From: Campylobacter coli 76339 | GTDB lineage: Bacteria > Campylobacterota > Campylobacteria > Campylobacterales > Campylobacteraceae | Assembly (NCBI GenBank): GCA_000470055.1 | Contig: HG326877.1 | Span: 757,661-821,660 of the forward strand | Length of the DNA: 64,000 bases | Reading direction: 5' to 3' | Shown here: piece after piece, positions 8,992-18,133 of the stretch | How positions within the stretch are numbered: the stretch's first letter is position 1 | Layout: every line of letters begins with the position of its first letter | Notes under the pieces: generated by a model | What the model was told of the DNA's origin: nothing | The model's database searches: none | What the model saw: the letters and a program-made list of their open reading frames with translations, nothing else | Made by a program: the position numbers and the translations under genes

Positions 8992-10149
8992 TCACCTTAA
9001 ATCAATGAAATTTTTGTGTAAAATTGTATCCAAATTCGCGTTTTTTAGGCAAGTTTTTATGATTGTATTTGGATTTTTGTCATTTTCGTAAGGGTTTTTA
9101 AAATGATGCAAAGCTTGTTTAAAATCTTTGCTTTCTAGTTTTTTAAAAGCTTGATCTAAATTTTCAAATTCACAATCAATGATATTTTGAGTTCTTAAAC
9201 GCCCTTTTTGTCTTGATCCTATATTGATACAAGGGGTTTTAAAGAAAGGACTTTCACTTATACCGCTTGAGCTATTTCCTATCATGGCTTTGGCTATTTT
9301 CATAATGCTAAGATACTTTTGCGAGCCAAGATTGTCAAAAAGTTTAGCTTTTTTAGGATTTTTTTCGCAGTAATCTTTTAAAATTTCATTGATTAAAAGC
9401 CCATTTTCATCTGCATTGGCTTTGGTAAAAATCAAACTTGCATTGTTGAGCTTGTCTAAAGTTTTTAATAAAATATCGATTTCTTTTTTAGAATTTTGTA
9501 AATTTAAAGTTACAGGATGATAAGTAATTAAATAAATATTTTGCTCTAAGTCAAATTCCAAGACTTTTGCAAGCTCATTTTTATCCAAAAAATTGATATT
9601 TTTTATAATAGGACTTGCTAAAGATCCGACATTAAATACACGATTTTCTTCTTCTCCAAGTTGCAAAAGACGATTTTTATAAGTTTGGGTGCTTACAAAA
9701 TGCAAATGTGCCATTTTAGAAATGCTATGTCTTATGCTATCATCAATGGCTCCTAAGGTAAGCTCTCCACCGCAAAGATGGGCCATGGGAAGATTCATTA
9801 TCAAGCACACACTAGCCACGCTTAACATTTCATAACGATCGCCTAAAATTACTACGATATCAGGTTTTAAGCTTTCAAATGCTTCGCTAAAGCCAATATT
9901 TGCCAAAGCCATAGCTTTACAAAGGCTTATTTTATCATCACTTGCGAGTAAAATAGGAATTTTTTTAGCGATTTTAAATTCTTTTTCTATTTCTTTATAA
10001 GTTAATCCAAATTCGGGGCTTAAGTGCGCTCCTGTGGCGATAATTTGAAGTTCTAAATCTTTATCATTTTGTATTTCAAGGCATAAATTTTTTAAAAGAT
10101 ACCACTCAGCCCTTGTTGCGCTGACTATGCAAATTTTTCTTTTACTCAT
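8992..10149 (-). CDS. legG: LegG, hydrolysing 2-epimerase of legionaminic acid synthesis
   Basis: A 385-residue NeuC-type enzyme of the UDP-GlcNAc 2-epimerase fold. ICIVSATRAEWYLLKNL at the N-terminus, VVILGDRYEMLSVA, LCGGELTLGAIDDSIRH and GNSSSGISESP are NeuC/LegG hallmarks. It releases GDP and inverts C2 of GDP-2,4-diacetamido-2,4,6-trideoxyglucose to give the hexose that LegI condenses. The C. jejuni equivalent is Cj1328 (neuC2). It overlaps legI by eight bases. If the upstream formyltransferase acts in place of LegH, this enzyme would have to accept a 4-formamido substrate. Confidence 0.93.
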   Translation of the reverse strand: MSKRKICIVSATRAEWYLLKNLCLEIQNDKDLELQIIATGAHLSPEFGLTYKEIEKEFKIAKKIPILLASDDKISLCKAMALANIGFSEAFESLKPDIVVILGDRYEMLSVASVCLIMNLPMAHLCGGELTLGAIDDSIRHSISKMAHLHFVSTQTYKNRLLQLGEEENRVFNVGSLASPIIKNINFLDKNELAKVLEFDLEQNIYLITYHPVTLNLQNSKKEIDILLKTLDKLNNASLIFTKANADENGLLINEILKDYCEKNPKKAKLFDNLGSQKYLSIMKIAKAMIGNSSSGISESPFFKTPCINIGSRQKGRLRTQNIIDCEFENLDQAFKKLESKDFKQALHHFKNPYENDKNPNTIIKTCLKNANLDTILHKNFIDLR

Positions 10150-11146
10150 GGATTAGCTCATCTTCTTTATAATCTTTACTGGCTTTTTTGCCCAAATATT
10201 CATCATAACGCATCGCACTTATACCACTAGCAGGGCGTTTTGTGGTAAGGTTTTCTTCGCTAAAAATTTCTCCTTTTTTGATTTTCTTTTTAGCTACTAG
10301 GCTTTTTCTTGCAATTTCGATATTTTTCCTTTCACTTTTACTTGCTTGTTTTATACCATCACCTAAAGCACTTTCGATTTCTCTGATTTTAGCGCAAAGT
10401 TCTTGAAGCTCATCGGGTTCTAAAGAGGCTTTATGATCGGGTCCTGGCATATCTTTATCTAGGGTAAAATGCTTTTCTATCACGCTTGCTCCTAAGGCGA
10501 TAGCAGCCAAAGAAATATGTATGCCTTTAGTATGATCTGAATAGCCTACATCAAGATTAAAAGCATTTTTTAGGGTTTGCATAGCTTTTAAATTAACCTC
10601 ATCAAAGGGTGCGGGGTATTCGGTAGTGCAGTGAAGTAGGGTGATATTTGCTCTTTGAGTGCCTTCTTTGCAAAGTACTTCTAAAGCCGCTTCTATCTCG
10701 CCCAAATTTGACATTCCTGTGGAGAGTATGATTTTTTTATTTAATTTTGCAATTTTTTTAAGATAGGGTAAATTTGTGATTTCCCCGCTTGGAATTTTAA
10801 AAACTTCAAGTCCTAAATCATCTAAAAGCTCAATACTTTCTAGATCAAAAGGCGTTGAAAGAAAAGCGATACCGCATTGTTTGGCGTAAGAGATTAAAAG
10901 CTGGTGTGCGTTAAAGTCAAGCTCTAGTTTTTTAATCATTTCTAATTGACTTTCGTCTTTAGCTGTAGTTTCTAGCTGATAAGCTGCCTTTTTAGCATTT
11001 TTACTCACGCAAAGTTTGGCTTTAAAACTTTGAAATTTAACAAAATCAGCCCCGCTTTTGGCAGCAACTTCGATCAGCTTTTTGGCCAAATTTAAATCAC
11101 CATTGTGATTAACCCCTGCTTCTGCTATGATTAAAGCTTTTTTCAT
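10142..11146 (-). CDS. legI: Legionaminic acid synthase
   Basis: A 334-residue NeuB-family synthase that condenses the 6-deoxymannose derivative made by LegG with phosphoenolpyruvate. IIAEAGVNHNGDL (about residue 6), FVKFQSF, LSTPFD, STGMSNLGEIE and SDHTKGI form the TIM-barrel signature; residues from about 275 (RKSLVAKKKIKKGEIF) form the C-terminal SAF/antifreeze-like domain. Equivalent to Cj1327 (neuB2). The paralog pseI lies at 18.1-19.2 kb. A hairpin and a repeated AAAGGCAAAA precede the start (see separate entry). Confidence 0.94.
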   Translation of the reverse strand: MKKALIIAEAGVNHNGDLNLAKKLIEVAAKSGADFVKFQSFKAKLCVSKNAKKAAYQLETTAKDESQLEMIKKLELDFNAHQLLISYAKQCGIAFLSTPFDLESIELLDDLGLEVFKIPSGEITNLPYLKKIAKLNKKIILSTGMSNLGEIEAALEVLCKEGTQRANITLLHCTTEYPAPFDEVNLKAMQTLKNAFNLDVGYSDHTKGIHISLAAIALGASVIEKHFTLDKDMPGPDHKASLEPDELQELCAKIREIESALGDGIKQASKSERKNIEIARKSLVAKKKIKKGEIFSEENLTTKRPASGISAMRYDEYLGKKASKDYKEDELIHE

Positions 11147-11159
11147 TTTTTTGCCTTTA

Positions 11160-11182
11160 TTTTGCCTTTAATAAAGGCAAAA
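11160..11182 (-). promoter_or_regulatory. Hairpin in the legI leader
   Basis: TTTTGCCTTT (11160-11169) and AAAGGCAAAA (11173-11182) form a 10-bp stem with a 3-base loop between the ptmH stop and the legI start. On the minus strand AAAGGCAAAA occurs twice in tandem, and the second copy supplies the legI RBS. No T tract follows, so a simple terminator is unlikely. A role in RNA stability or translation is only a guess. Confidence 0.5.
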
Positions 11183-11187
11183 AATTT

Positions 11188-11871
11188 TTATCTTTTTATA
11201 CCAATGTAAAAAAAATGATGAGCTGAGCCTTCAAAATTATAAAAATTAATAGGATCATAATCGCCCAAAAATAAGGCTTCAAAAGGCTTAAAAAGTTCTT
11301 GTAACTCATCGATACTTTTAGTAAAATGAATATAAGTTGTTTCGTTTAAGCGACCCTGTATGTTAACTCTACGTAATCCATTTTTATTTTCTTTTTCACT
11401 ATGAGAAAAATAGTAATTTTTCTCACTCATCATTGTAGCAAAAAGTATTCCACCTTGATTTAAGTATTCATAAAATTCCAAGATATTTTGTTTAAGTTCT
11501 GCTTTAGGGATATAATAAAGGCTTTGATTCGCAAAGACAATATCCATTTTTTCATCAAAAAGCCCTTTGATACTAGAATTTGGTTCTATGATTTTACAAT
11601 CCCCCCCCCCACCTGAAGTTTTGATTTTAGTATCCCAATTTTTTTGTAAACTCGGCACAATATCTATACCAAAAGGTTTAAAACCCTTGTCTAAAAAATA
11701 CTTAGAATGAATCCCATTGCCACAACCAAAATCAAGTAAATTTCCGCTTGTAACGCCAAGTTTGTACTTTAAAATTCTTTCATAAAATCTAATTACATGA
11801 GAATCAGGATATAAAAGTCCGTAATTGTTTTCATCATATTTTTGAGTATAAGTTTGAAGTGAGTTTTGCAT
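11188..11871 (-). CDS. ptmH: Phase-variable SAM methyltransferase (PtmH-like)
   Basis: A 227-residue class I SAM-dependent methyltransferase. Motif I is LLDFGCGNGIHSKYF (about residue 46), followed by FGIDIVPS; DIVFANQSLYYIP and a GGILFATM strand complete the fold. Codons 91-94 read Gly-Gly-Gly-Gly from a run of ten G residues (C10 at 11601-11610 on the plus strand), the classic Campylobacter slipped-strand switch; at this length the frame is open. It corresponds to Cj1325/Cj1326 in NCTC 11168 and, by position, to ptmH of C. coli VC167, linked to N-methylacetimidoyl legionaminic acid. The symbol is therefore inferred from context. Confidence 0.85.
   Translation of the reverse strand: MQNSLQTYTQKYDENNYGLLYPDSHVIRFYERILKYKLGVTSGNLLDFGCGNGIHSKYFLDKGFKPFGIDIVPSLQKNWDTKIKTSGGGGDCKIIEPNSSIKGLFDEKMDIVFANQSLYYIPKAELKQNILEFYEYLNQGGILFATMMSEKNYYFSHSEKENKNGLRRVNIQGRLNETTYIHFTKSIDELQELFKPFEALFLGDYDPINFYNFEGSAHHFFYIGIKR
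11601..11610. repeat. Poly-C/G tract (10), contingency locus
   Basis: Ten consecutive C on the plus strand (G10 in the coding strand) inside the methyltransferase gene. It is the only C/G homopolymer of this length seen in the window. Gain or loss of one G would truncate the protein, so the gene is phase-variable and ON here. Confidence 0.93.
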
Positions 11872-11881
11872 TTTATTTCCT

Positions 11882-13003
11882 TTAATTTAATGGATTTTTG
11901 AGTTTAAATTCATTAAATTTATTTTTGTAAAAAAGTTCAAGATTGTAATGCTTTTCAACAATTTTCCAAAAAGTAGTCTTGCTAATGCCTGTAAAATTAC
12001 AAAAATCTTCGATACATTTATTGTCTAGTTTATGATCTTTTTCTTTTACGATTTTTGTAGCCTCTTCTCTACTCATCATTCCATAACGTACAAAACGAGA
12101 TGCGTAATCACTTGCCATTGCATGACCAAATTTTGGATATTTCATCCAAGCGTGCAGTATGTATCCTATGGTATCAATTTGGTCAAAATTTTCAGCACAA
12201 TGACTTCTATTCCACTCATTTTGCAAATCACTAAATCCACGACTTTTAGCAAAGATATAATTTGAGTAAGAATTCCATTTTATAAAATAACTAAGATAAA
12301 TCGGATCAAGTTTATTAAGATCATCAGCGCTTGGGTTAAAGAAAAGTTGAAGATTTTCCTCTTTTATTTCATCATCAATAAATTCATTTATATCTAAATC
12401 GCTTGCAACCCCATTTTCAAAGATCGCTTTTGCACTAGGGGTTTCTTTATCATCTCTGCCTCCGTATTCATAACTAATATTTTCACCATAAACTAGCAAA
12501 GGGGTATTAAATTTTAAAGCCATACCAAAAGGAAAACTATATATAAGTCTATCGATAAACCAAGTAGGCTTACCGTACTTTTCAAAAGTTTTTAGCATTA
12601 CTTTTTTTTGTGTTTTGATATCAGGTTTAAGACTGATGAGATGACAGCCAAAGGCTTTGCTTAAATTTCTTAAATTTTTCTTGCCTGCTTCTGTCATGGT
12701 AAAATTATCTTCTACACTAAAAAGTATAGGATTCATTCCTAATTTTTCTTTCATGATATGCACTTGGTAATGAGAGTCTTTGCCACCGCTTACAGCTATG
12801 GCGCAATCGTATTCAAATTTACCATTCATTCTGCGGTATTTATCGCATAGTTTTTCAAGTTCTTGAAATCTTGCCTTGTAATCAATTTTTTCTTTGTTTT
12901 TATGATTAATGCAAGCAGAGCAAATGTTTTTACCTTTTTCATCTTTGAAAAATTTTATACCAGGCCTTGTATCTGGCATGACACAATGATCACAGTAAAG
13001 CAT
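11882..13003 (-). CDS. ptmG: PtmG, nonulosonate amidotransferase
   Basis: A 373-residue ATP-dependent amidotransferase of the PseA/WbpG N-acetyl sugar amidotransferase family. Two CxxC pairs near the N-terminus (YCDHCVMPDTRP and CSACINH) flank a metal-binding knuckle, and AIAVSGGKDSHYQVH (about residue 68) is the PP-loop ATP site. In C. coli VC167 ptmG is tied to acetamidino forms of legionaminic acid; the paralog pseA (19.3 kb) does the same for pseudaminic acid. Equivalent to Cj1324. It lies ten bases upstream of the methyltransferase gene, which suits sequential acetamidino formation and N-methylation. The start is the ATG after GGGGGA. Confidence 0.92.
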   Translation of the reverse strand: MLYCDHCVMPDTRPGIKFFKDEKGKNICSACINHKNKEKIDYKARFQELEKLCDKYRRMNGKFEYDCAIAVSGGKDSHYQVHIMKEKLGMNPILFSVEDNFTMTEAGKKNLRNLSKAFGCHLISLKPDIKTQKKVMLKTFEKYGKPTWFIDRLIYSFPFGMALKFNTPLLVYGENISYEYGGRDDKETPSAKAIFENGVASDLDINEFIDDEIKEENLQLFFNPSADDLNKLDPIYLSYFIKWNSYSNYIFAKSRGFSDLQNEWNRSHCAENFDQIDTIGYILHAWMKYPKFGHAMASDYASRFVRYGMMSREEATKIVKEKDHKLDNKCIEDFCNFTGISKTTFWKIVEKHYNLELFYKNKFNEFKLKNPLN

Positions 13004-13144
13004 TTAATTTCCCCCTGATTTTATTTATTTAAAAAATGCTTAGAGTATATCGAACATTAATTTAATATATTCTTATTTTATATTTGTAATATATTTAAGA
13101 TATGTGTTTTATTTTCCTATACTTCTTGTAAAAAAGATGATTTT
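13004..13144. other. Non-coding gap, possible internal promoter for ptmG
   Basis: A 141-base very AT-rich gap, the longest in the minus-strand operon. On the minus strand GATATACT resembles a -10 box and GGGGGA forms the ptmG RBS. No hairpin or open frame is evident. It may start a second transcript, but this is weak evidence. Confidence 0.35.
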
Positions 13145-14038
13145 TTAATTACCTTTATTGTTAGTATTGTTTATTGTAAATTTTTCTTTTATATTAACTT
13201 CCCCTTTAAATTGAGTAATCTTTAAAGTCCCATCTTTAGTGCCAACTATAAAATAATCCTTTTCTTTTTTTACAATTTCCCCTATTTGAGAGCAAGGGAT
13301 ACTTTCTTTATAAATTTCACTTTTATAAATTTTTATTTCTTTTTCTTTTATAAAAGCACTAGCGCCTAAGTCTTTTGCGTTTAGTGCACGAATAAAATTG
13401 AAAATTTCTCTAGTGTTTTGAGTCCAATTTATAATTTCATCCCCTTTTTTTCTTTTGGGACAATAAAATCCATCTCCTATTTGTTTATAAGAATTAACTT
13501 TATTATTTAAAAATAAAATAAGACTCTCGTAGAGTAAATTTGCACATTCTCTATGACACAAATTTAAAAGAGTAGTATAGTCATCGCTATCTTTTATCTC
13601 ATAAGTTTTTTGCAAAATGATATCACCCGTATCTATGCTTTTATCTATAAAATGCACAGTGATGCCAAATTCTTTTTCGTCATTAATTAAAGCCCAATTT
13701 AAAATATTTCTACCTCTGTAAAAAGGAAGTTTTCCCGCATGACAATTAATAATTTTTTTAGAATAAAGTTTTAAAATTTCATCTTTAAAAATTTGATCAA
13801 AACTCATAGAAACAAGTAGATCGTTAGAGTATTTTTGAAGTTCATTGAGAAATTCTTTAGAATTTATATTAGTATCCGTATAACAGGGAATATGATATTT
13901 TAATGCAAGTTTTTCTAATTTTATATCTTTTTGTTTTCTTAAAACGATGAAATTAATTTGAATCTGTGGATTTTTAAGTATTTTTAAAAAGCAGTTTCTA
14001 GCCCATTTTCCATCAGCAAAATATCCTATTTTTAACAT
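13145..14038 (-). CDS. Sugar N-formyltransferase in the legionaminic acid operon
   Basis: A 297-residue formyltransferase of the methionyl-tRNA formyltransferase fold. The family triad is visible as Asn98 and His100 (INCHAGKLPFYRGR) and Asp136 (IDTGDI); the N-x-H and 36-residue H-to-D spacing match NDP-amino-sugar N-formyltransferases such as WlaRD. These enzymes use N10-formyltetrahydrofolate to formylate the 4-amine (or 3-amine) of 4,6-dideoxy sugar nucleotides. The gene overlaps the end of legC by seven bases, and LegC makes exactly such a 4-amino sugar. In NCTC 11168 this position holds other genes (Cj1321-Cj1323). Family: sure. Substrate (GDP-4-amino-4,6-dideoxy-GlcNAc): inferred. Not the housekeeping Fmt. 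Confidence 0.85.
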   Translation of the reverse strand: MLKIGYFADGKWARNCFLKILKNPQIQINFIVLRKQKDIKLEKLALKYHIPCYTDTNINSKEFLNELQKYSNDLLVSMSFDQIFKDEILKLYSKKIINCHAGKLPFYRGRNILNWALINDEKEFGITVHFIDKSIDTGDIILQKTYEIKDSDDYTTLLNLCHRECANLLYESLILFLNNKVNSYKQIGDGFYCPKRKKGDEIINWTQNTREIFNFIRALNAKDLGASAFIKEKEIKIYKSEIYKESIPCSQIGEIVKKEKDYFIVGTKDGTLKITQFKGEVNIKEKFTINNTNNKGN

Positions 14039-15189
14039 ATTATTTCCTTATCTAATCTTACGCTGCTAGGTAAATTTACCAAGCATTTTTCTAATTTTTG
14101 AGTATTTAAAAGCTCATCTTTTTGCCAAGTTTGAAAAGGCTTAAGGCTAGGTAAGCTTTTCCATACAGGACGCACAAAAATATTGTTTTTTAAGCATTCT
14201 TGTAAAAATATATTTCTTAAATTTTCATCTTTAAAGCATAAAGCATTGAGCCAAAAATTGCTTTTTGAATTTTTTCTTTCATCTATAAATTTACAAGCTT
14301 TATGATTTGTAAAAAATTCCTTATAAATTTGTGCTAATTGTCTTTTGTTTTCTAGGAAGAAATCTAGCTTTTCAAGTCCTGCAAGTAAAATTGCGGCATT
14401 GATATTGCACAGTCTATAATTATAGCCTATGATATCATGATCGTATTCATAAGGATGAGGTATTTTAGCAGTGGTACTTAAATGCTTTGCAAGATTTGCC
14501 AAATTTTCATCATCACATAAAATCGCTCCACCACTCCCACCTGTGATGATTTTATTTCCATTAAAACTTAAAATTCCACATTTTCCAAAAGTGCCCAAAG
14601 CTTTGTTTTTATAAGTACTCCCTAAAGCTTCAGCCGCATCTTCGATTAAAAAAATATTATAATTTTTACAAATTTCGCAAAGCTTTTCTATGTCAGCACT
14701 AAGGCCAAAAGTGTGCATTACAACACAAGCTTTGATGCGCTTATGTGTGATTTTATTGTAAGTAAAGCCATCTTTTTGATAGCTGTGATTTTCTAAAAAA
14801 TTTTGTAAAGCTTTAGAGCCTAAACTCAAAGTATTTTCATCAATATCTAAAAAAATAGCCCTAGCTCCTGTGTAAGCAATAGCATTTGCCGTTGCAACAA
14901 AGCTAATGCTTTGGGTAATCACCTCACAATTTTCATCAATACCATTTGCAAGTAAAGCGATATGAAGTGCGGCGGTGCCTGTATTTGTAGCGATGACAAA
15001 TCGAGCTTTTGTTCTTTGTTTTAAAGCTTCTTCAAAATGCGTTACAAACTCACCCACGCTTGAAACAAAACCACTATCAATGCATTCTAAGAGATATTTT
15101 TTTTCATTTCCGATAAAACAAGGCTCGTGTAGAGCGATTTTTTCTTTATTGAAAAGTTTTTTGATAAAAGCGATTTCTTTTTCAAACAT
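14032..15189 (-). CDS. legC: LegC, PLP-dependent sugar aminotransferase
   Basis: A DegT/DnrJ/EryC1-family aminotransferase (385 residues from the inner ATG) that converts the GDP-4-keto-6-deoxy sugar made by LegB into the 4-amino sugar. TNTGTAALHIALLA, EDAAEALGSTYKNKALG and the PLP lysine in SFNGNKIITGGSGG are visible. A GTG four codons upstream (15201) would extend it; the ATG at 15189 (MFEKEIAF) matches the start I recall for Cj1320. It overlaps legB by eight bases and the formyltransferase by seven, implying coupled translation of dehydratase, aminotransferase and acyltransferase. Confidence 0.92.
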   Translation of the reverse strand: MFEKEIAFIKKLFNKEKIALHEPCFIGNEKKYLLECIDSGFVSSVGEFVTHFEEALKQRTKARFVIATNTGTAALHIALLANGIDENCEVITQSISFVATANAIAYTGARAIFLDIDENTLSLGSKALQNFLENHSYQKDGFTYNKITHKRIKACVVMHTFGLSADIEKLCEICKNYNIFLIEDAAEALGSTYKNKALGTFGKCGILSFNGNKIITGGSGGAILCDDENLANLAKHLSTTAKIPHPYEYDHDIIGYNYRLCNINAAILLAGLEKLDFFLENKRQLAQIYKEFFTNHKACKFIDERKNSKSNFWLNALCFKDENLRNIFLQECLKNNIFVRPVWKSLPSLKPFQTWQKDELLNTQKLEKCLVNLPSSVRLDKEIIC

Positions 15190-16153
15190 TGTAAATTTCA
15201 CTTTTATAACTTGCTAAATTTTCTTTAAAATATTCTATGCTTAGCTTTAAACCTTCTTCAAGGCTTATTTTACTTTTCCAATGGGTTGCATTTTGAAGTT
15301 TATTTGAGTCGCATTTTAGTCTAAAAACCTCACTATTTTTTGGACGCAATCTTTTTTCATCTTGGATGATTTTTATATTTTGATTTAGAATTTTTTGTAT
15401 AAGATCAAGCACTTCTTGCATCGAGTATTCAGTCCCAGAGCCTATGTTATACACTTCTCCAAAATGATTTAATTTCAAAAGCGAGATAAAGCCTTCGCAA
15501 GTATCAAGGACAAAGTTTAAATCCCTTGTCGGACTTAAATCTCCAAGTTTTAATTCTTTTGCTCCACTTAAAATTTGTGTTATGATAGTGGGTATAATGG
15601 CTCTTGCACTTTGTCTTGGTCCATAGGTATTGAAAGGACGAGCAATATTTACATTTAAATTAAAAGCATTATAATAACTAAGAGCCATCATATCCGCTGC
15701 GATTTTACTAGCAGAATAGGGGCTTTGAGGTTGTAAAGGGTGCTTTTCATCGATAGGCACATATCTTGCAGTGCCATAAACTTCGCTTGTAGAAGTGTGT
15801 ATAAAATGAGAAATTTTATTTTTTTTCGCAGCTTCTAGCATATTTAAAGTACCTTTTATATTAGTATCTGCATAGCTTTGTGGTGCCTCGTAAGAATAAG
15901 GAATGGCAATTAAAGCTCCAAGGTGAAAAATGGCATCCATTCCTTGAGTGATTTTTTCACAAAAAAAACTATCTCTTAAATCCCCGCTTACAACTTCCAT
16001 ATCCTTTAGATAAGGACTTTTTTCCAAATGTCCCCAAAAATTAAAAGAATTATATTGACTTAAAGCTCTTACTTTATAGCCTTTTTGAACCAAACTCTCA
16101 CAAAGGTGAGAGCCTATAAAACCATCTGCACCTGTTACCAAAATATTTTTCAT
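15182..16153 (-). CDS. legB: LegB, GDP-GlcNAc 4,6-dehydratase
   Basis: A 323-residue extended SDR that makes the 4-keto-6-deoxy intermediate in the first committed step of the legionaminic acid route. The motif VTGADGFIGSHLCESL is at residues 5-20, HTSTSEVYGT and YSASKIAADMM (Y-x3-K) are the catalytic blocks, and RPFNTYGPRQ is typical of nucleotide-sugar dehydratases. Equivalent to Cj1319. It overlaps the maf gene upstream by four bases. Confidence 0.93.
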   Translation of the reverse strand: MKNILVTGADGFIGSHLCESLVQKGYKVRALSQYNSFNFWGHLEKSPYLKDMEVVSGDLRDSFFCEKITQGMDAIFHLGALIAIPYSYEAPQSYADTNIKGTLNMLEAAKKNKISHFIHTSTSEVYGTARYVPIDEKHPLQPQSPYSASKIAADMMALSYYNAFNLNVNIARPFNTYGPRQSARAIIPTIITQILSGAKELKLGDLSPTRDLNFVLDTCEGFISLLKLNHFGEVYNIGSGTEYSMQEVLDLIQKILNQNIKIIQDEKRLRPKNSEVFRLKCDSNKLQNATHWKSKISLEEGLKLSIEYFKENLASYKSEIYNV

Positions 16154-18133
16154 TCTTTTGCCTTGAAGGTAAATTTATTTTTTATTATTTCTTGCCATTT
16201 TTGTAATTTTCTTGCTTTGAGTTGGTTTTCTAAGGGAAGGATATTTTCAAGCAGTGTTTTTTCTTGTGCTTCTATGTGTCCATGAATCATTTGTATAAAT
16301 TCCATATGTTCTTTAACCCAAAGTGAAGATTTATTGAAACTATCTTCGGGTGTTTTTGGATTTAAAACATAAATCCTAGCAAGATTTAGTTCGAATTGGA
16401 TTAAAAATGGACCTAATATTTGCTTGATATCATATATATTTTTTTCATTTTCTAATTTTTCTTTAAATTTATCTGTTTGTTGTACAAGGTTATTGATAAT
16501 TGTGTTTTTCTTACTTTCCTCCAAGCTTAAATCAGTCAATAGGAAATATTCTTTTTCTATTTCAAGATATGCAGTTTCAACTTCTTTTTTAAATTCTTGG
16601 CAATGTTTGATGCTTTTATAAATTCTATAATAAGCTTTAAGCATTAATTCGTTTTGTTTATCATGGTTTAAAGGTTTGATACTAGGAAAAGGTTTTTGTA
16701 TGTTTTTTGTAAGTAATGTTTCACACACTTCTTTAAAAGGTTTTTCTATAGCTCCTTCTATTCTAGCACCCCCTTCGGTACAGTTGTAAGTGTCAATTTT
16801 TAAAATTTCTTTTAAGCATACAATATCATTCTCAAAAGTTTGCCTAAATAGAGTCCAAGCAAAAGAACTTTCTACGGTTTTATCTCCTCCATATGCTAGG
16901 GTTGTATATTTTCCTTTATCTCTTTGAAAATGTCCTTTGTGCTTATCTAAATTTTGATAATCTTTTGTGTGCGAATCCCCATTATCAGCATAAGCTAAAT
17001 CTTGTCCTATTAAAATAATATTTTTATATTTTAGATGAGCGGAAAGCAGATAACTCATATTAGAAACGCTTTTTCCCATATTAAAATATCCAAAATCATC
17101 TAATTTTGCATATTCAATAAAATTTGCATATGTTGAGACAAGCATATAATCTCTATTGTTTTTTTCTAGGTATCTAATGGTATTAGGGTGAGTAACTGAT
17201 TTTAAAACAAACAATATATCCTTATCAAATTCTCCAAAATCATTGTTAAAAAATTCGGAAGTAAGCGGAATTCTTTCAAGAGATGAGGACATAATCAGGC
17301 TTTATATTGTGTTTGGCCAAAATAGGATAAGAAGAATCCGCACAAAATATGGTGGCTTTATTGGCATATTGTTTTAACAATGGGAGTTGTTTAGTTAAAC
17401 TTGGCCCAGTAGAAACAATAATTGCGGTATCGCTTAAATTTTGTCTTTTTTTAAGCAAATCTATATATCTTGGATGTGTAATCATTTTAGGAAGATTATA
17501 AACAAATTGTTCTATTCCTTGTAAAGCATCTAAAGGATCATTTCCATGTGAAATAATAGCATTTTTAAAATAGTTTGATAAGTTTTTATTGAGTTCTAAA
17601 ATATCTTCATGAAATTTTTCATAATAATCACTACTTAAGTCTAAAAAATAAGTTCTAGAAAAATTAAAAAAAGGATTGGCTTTTGTTAAAGCAGCATAGG
17701 TTTGAATGTCTATGTTGTTCATATCAAAAATAATTATTTTTTTATCTTTTAACTCCTTGCTAAAATCTAAGATATGAAACATTACCCAAATAATTTCAAG
17801 ATCTTTTTCAAAAACCACTATATGTTGATGATGTTTATTTTGAAGCAAGGCTTTAAATAAAATTCCATTTCCAAAGCCATAAAAATAAAGCACTGGATAA
17901 AGCAAGTACTTATCATTATAAATATTAAGCATAGAATTTAATTCTTCGGTTGTATTTTTATAAAGAAAGGTATTATCACTTGTATTTTTTAAATTGATAT
18001 CTAAATTATCTTTTCCTAAAATAAGTTCAAATTTGGTATGGCTGATTTTTTCTAATTCATTTTTAAATGAAATATCACTTAAAATACTGAGATTTTTATT
18101 AAAAAGTTCTTTTTGGGTAGGATTAAAAGTCAT
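16150..18133 (-). pseudogene. maf1: Motility accessory factor (maf1-like), frameshifted
   Basis: A second Maf/DUF115 gene split into two frames. The upstream part (18133-17276, 285 residues) runs from MTFNPTQKELF through STGPSLTKQLPLLK to KPDYVLIS and stops; the downstream part (17292-16150) continues with SSLERIPLTSEFFNNDF, IGQDLAYADNGDSH and the C-terminal domain. The frames meet at about 17286-17292: removing one base from the GTCCTC context gives KPDYVSSLERIP and a single frame of 660 residues. The intact paralog has KPDYVCMLERDE here. No homopolymer longer than two lies at the break, so this is not a phase-variable tract. Position between pseI and legB matches Cj1318 (maf1). Reinitiation at the ATG at 17292 is possible but unlikely to give activity. 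Confidence 0.85.

Noticed and set aside
13145-14038. Housekeeping methionyl-tRNA formyltransferase
   Set aside because: Only the catalytic domain is similar; it lies inside the leg operon next to legC rather than with def, and has the sugar-formyltransferase layout.
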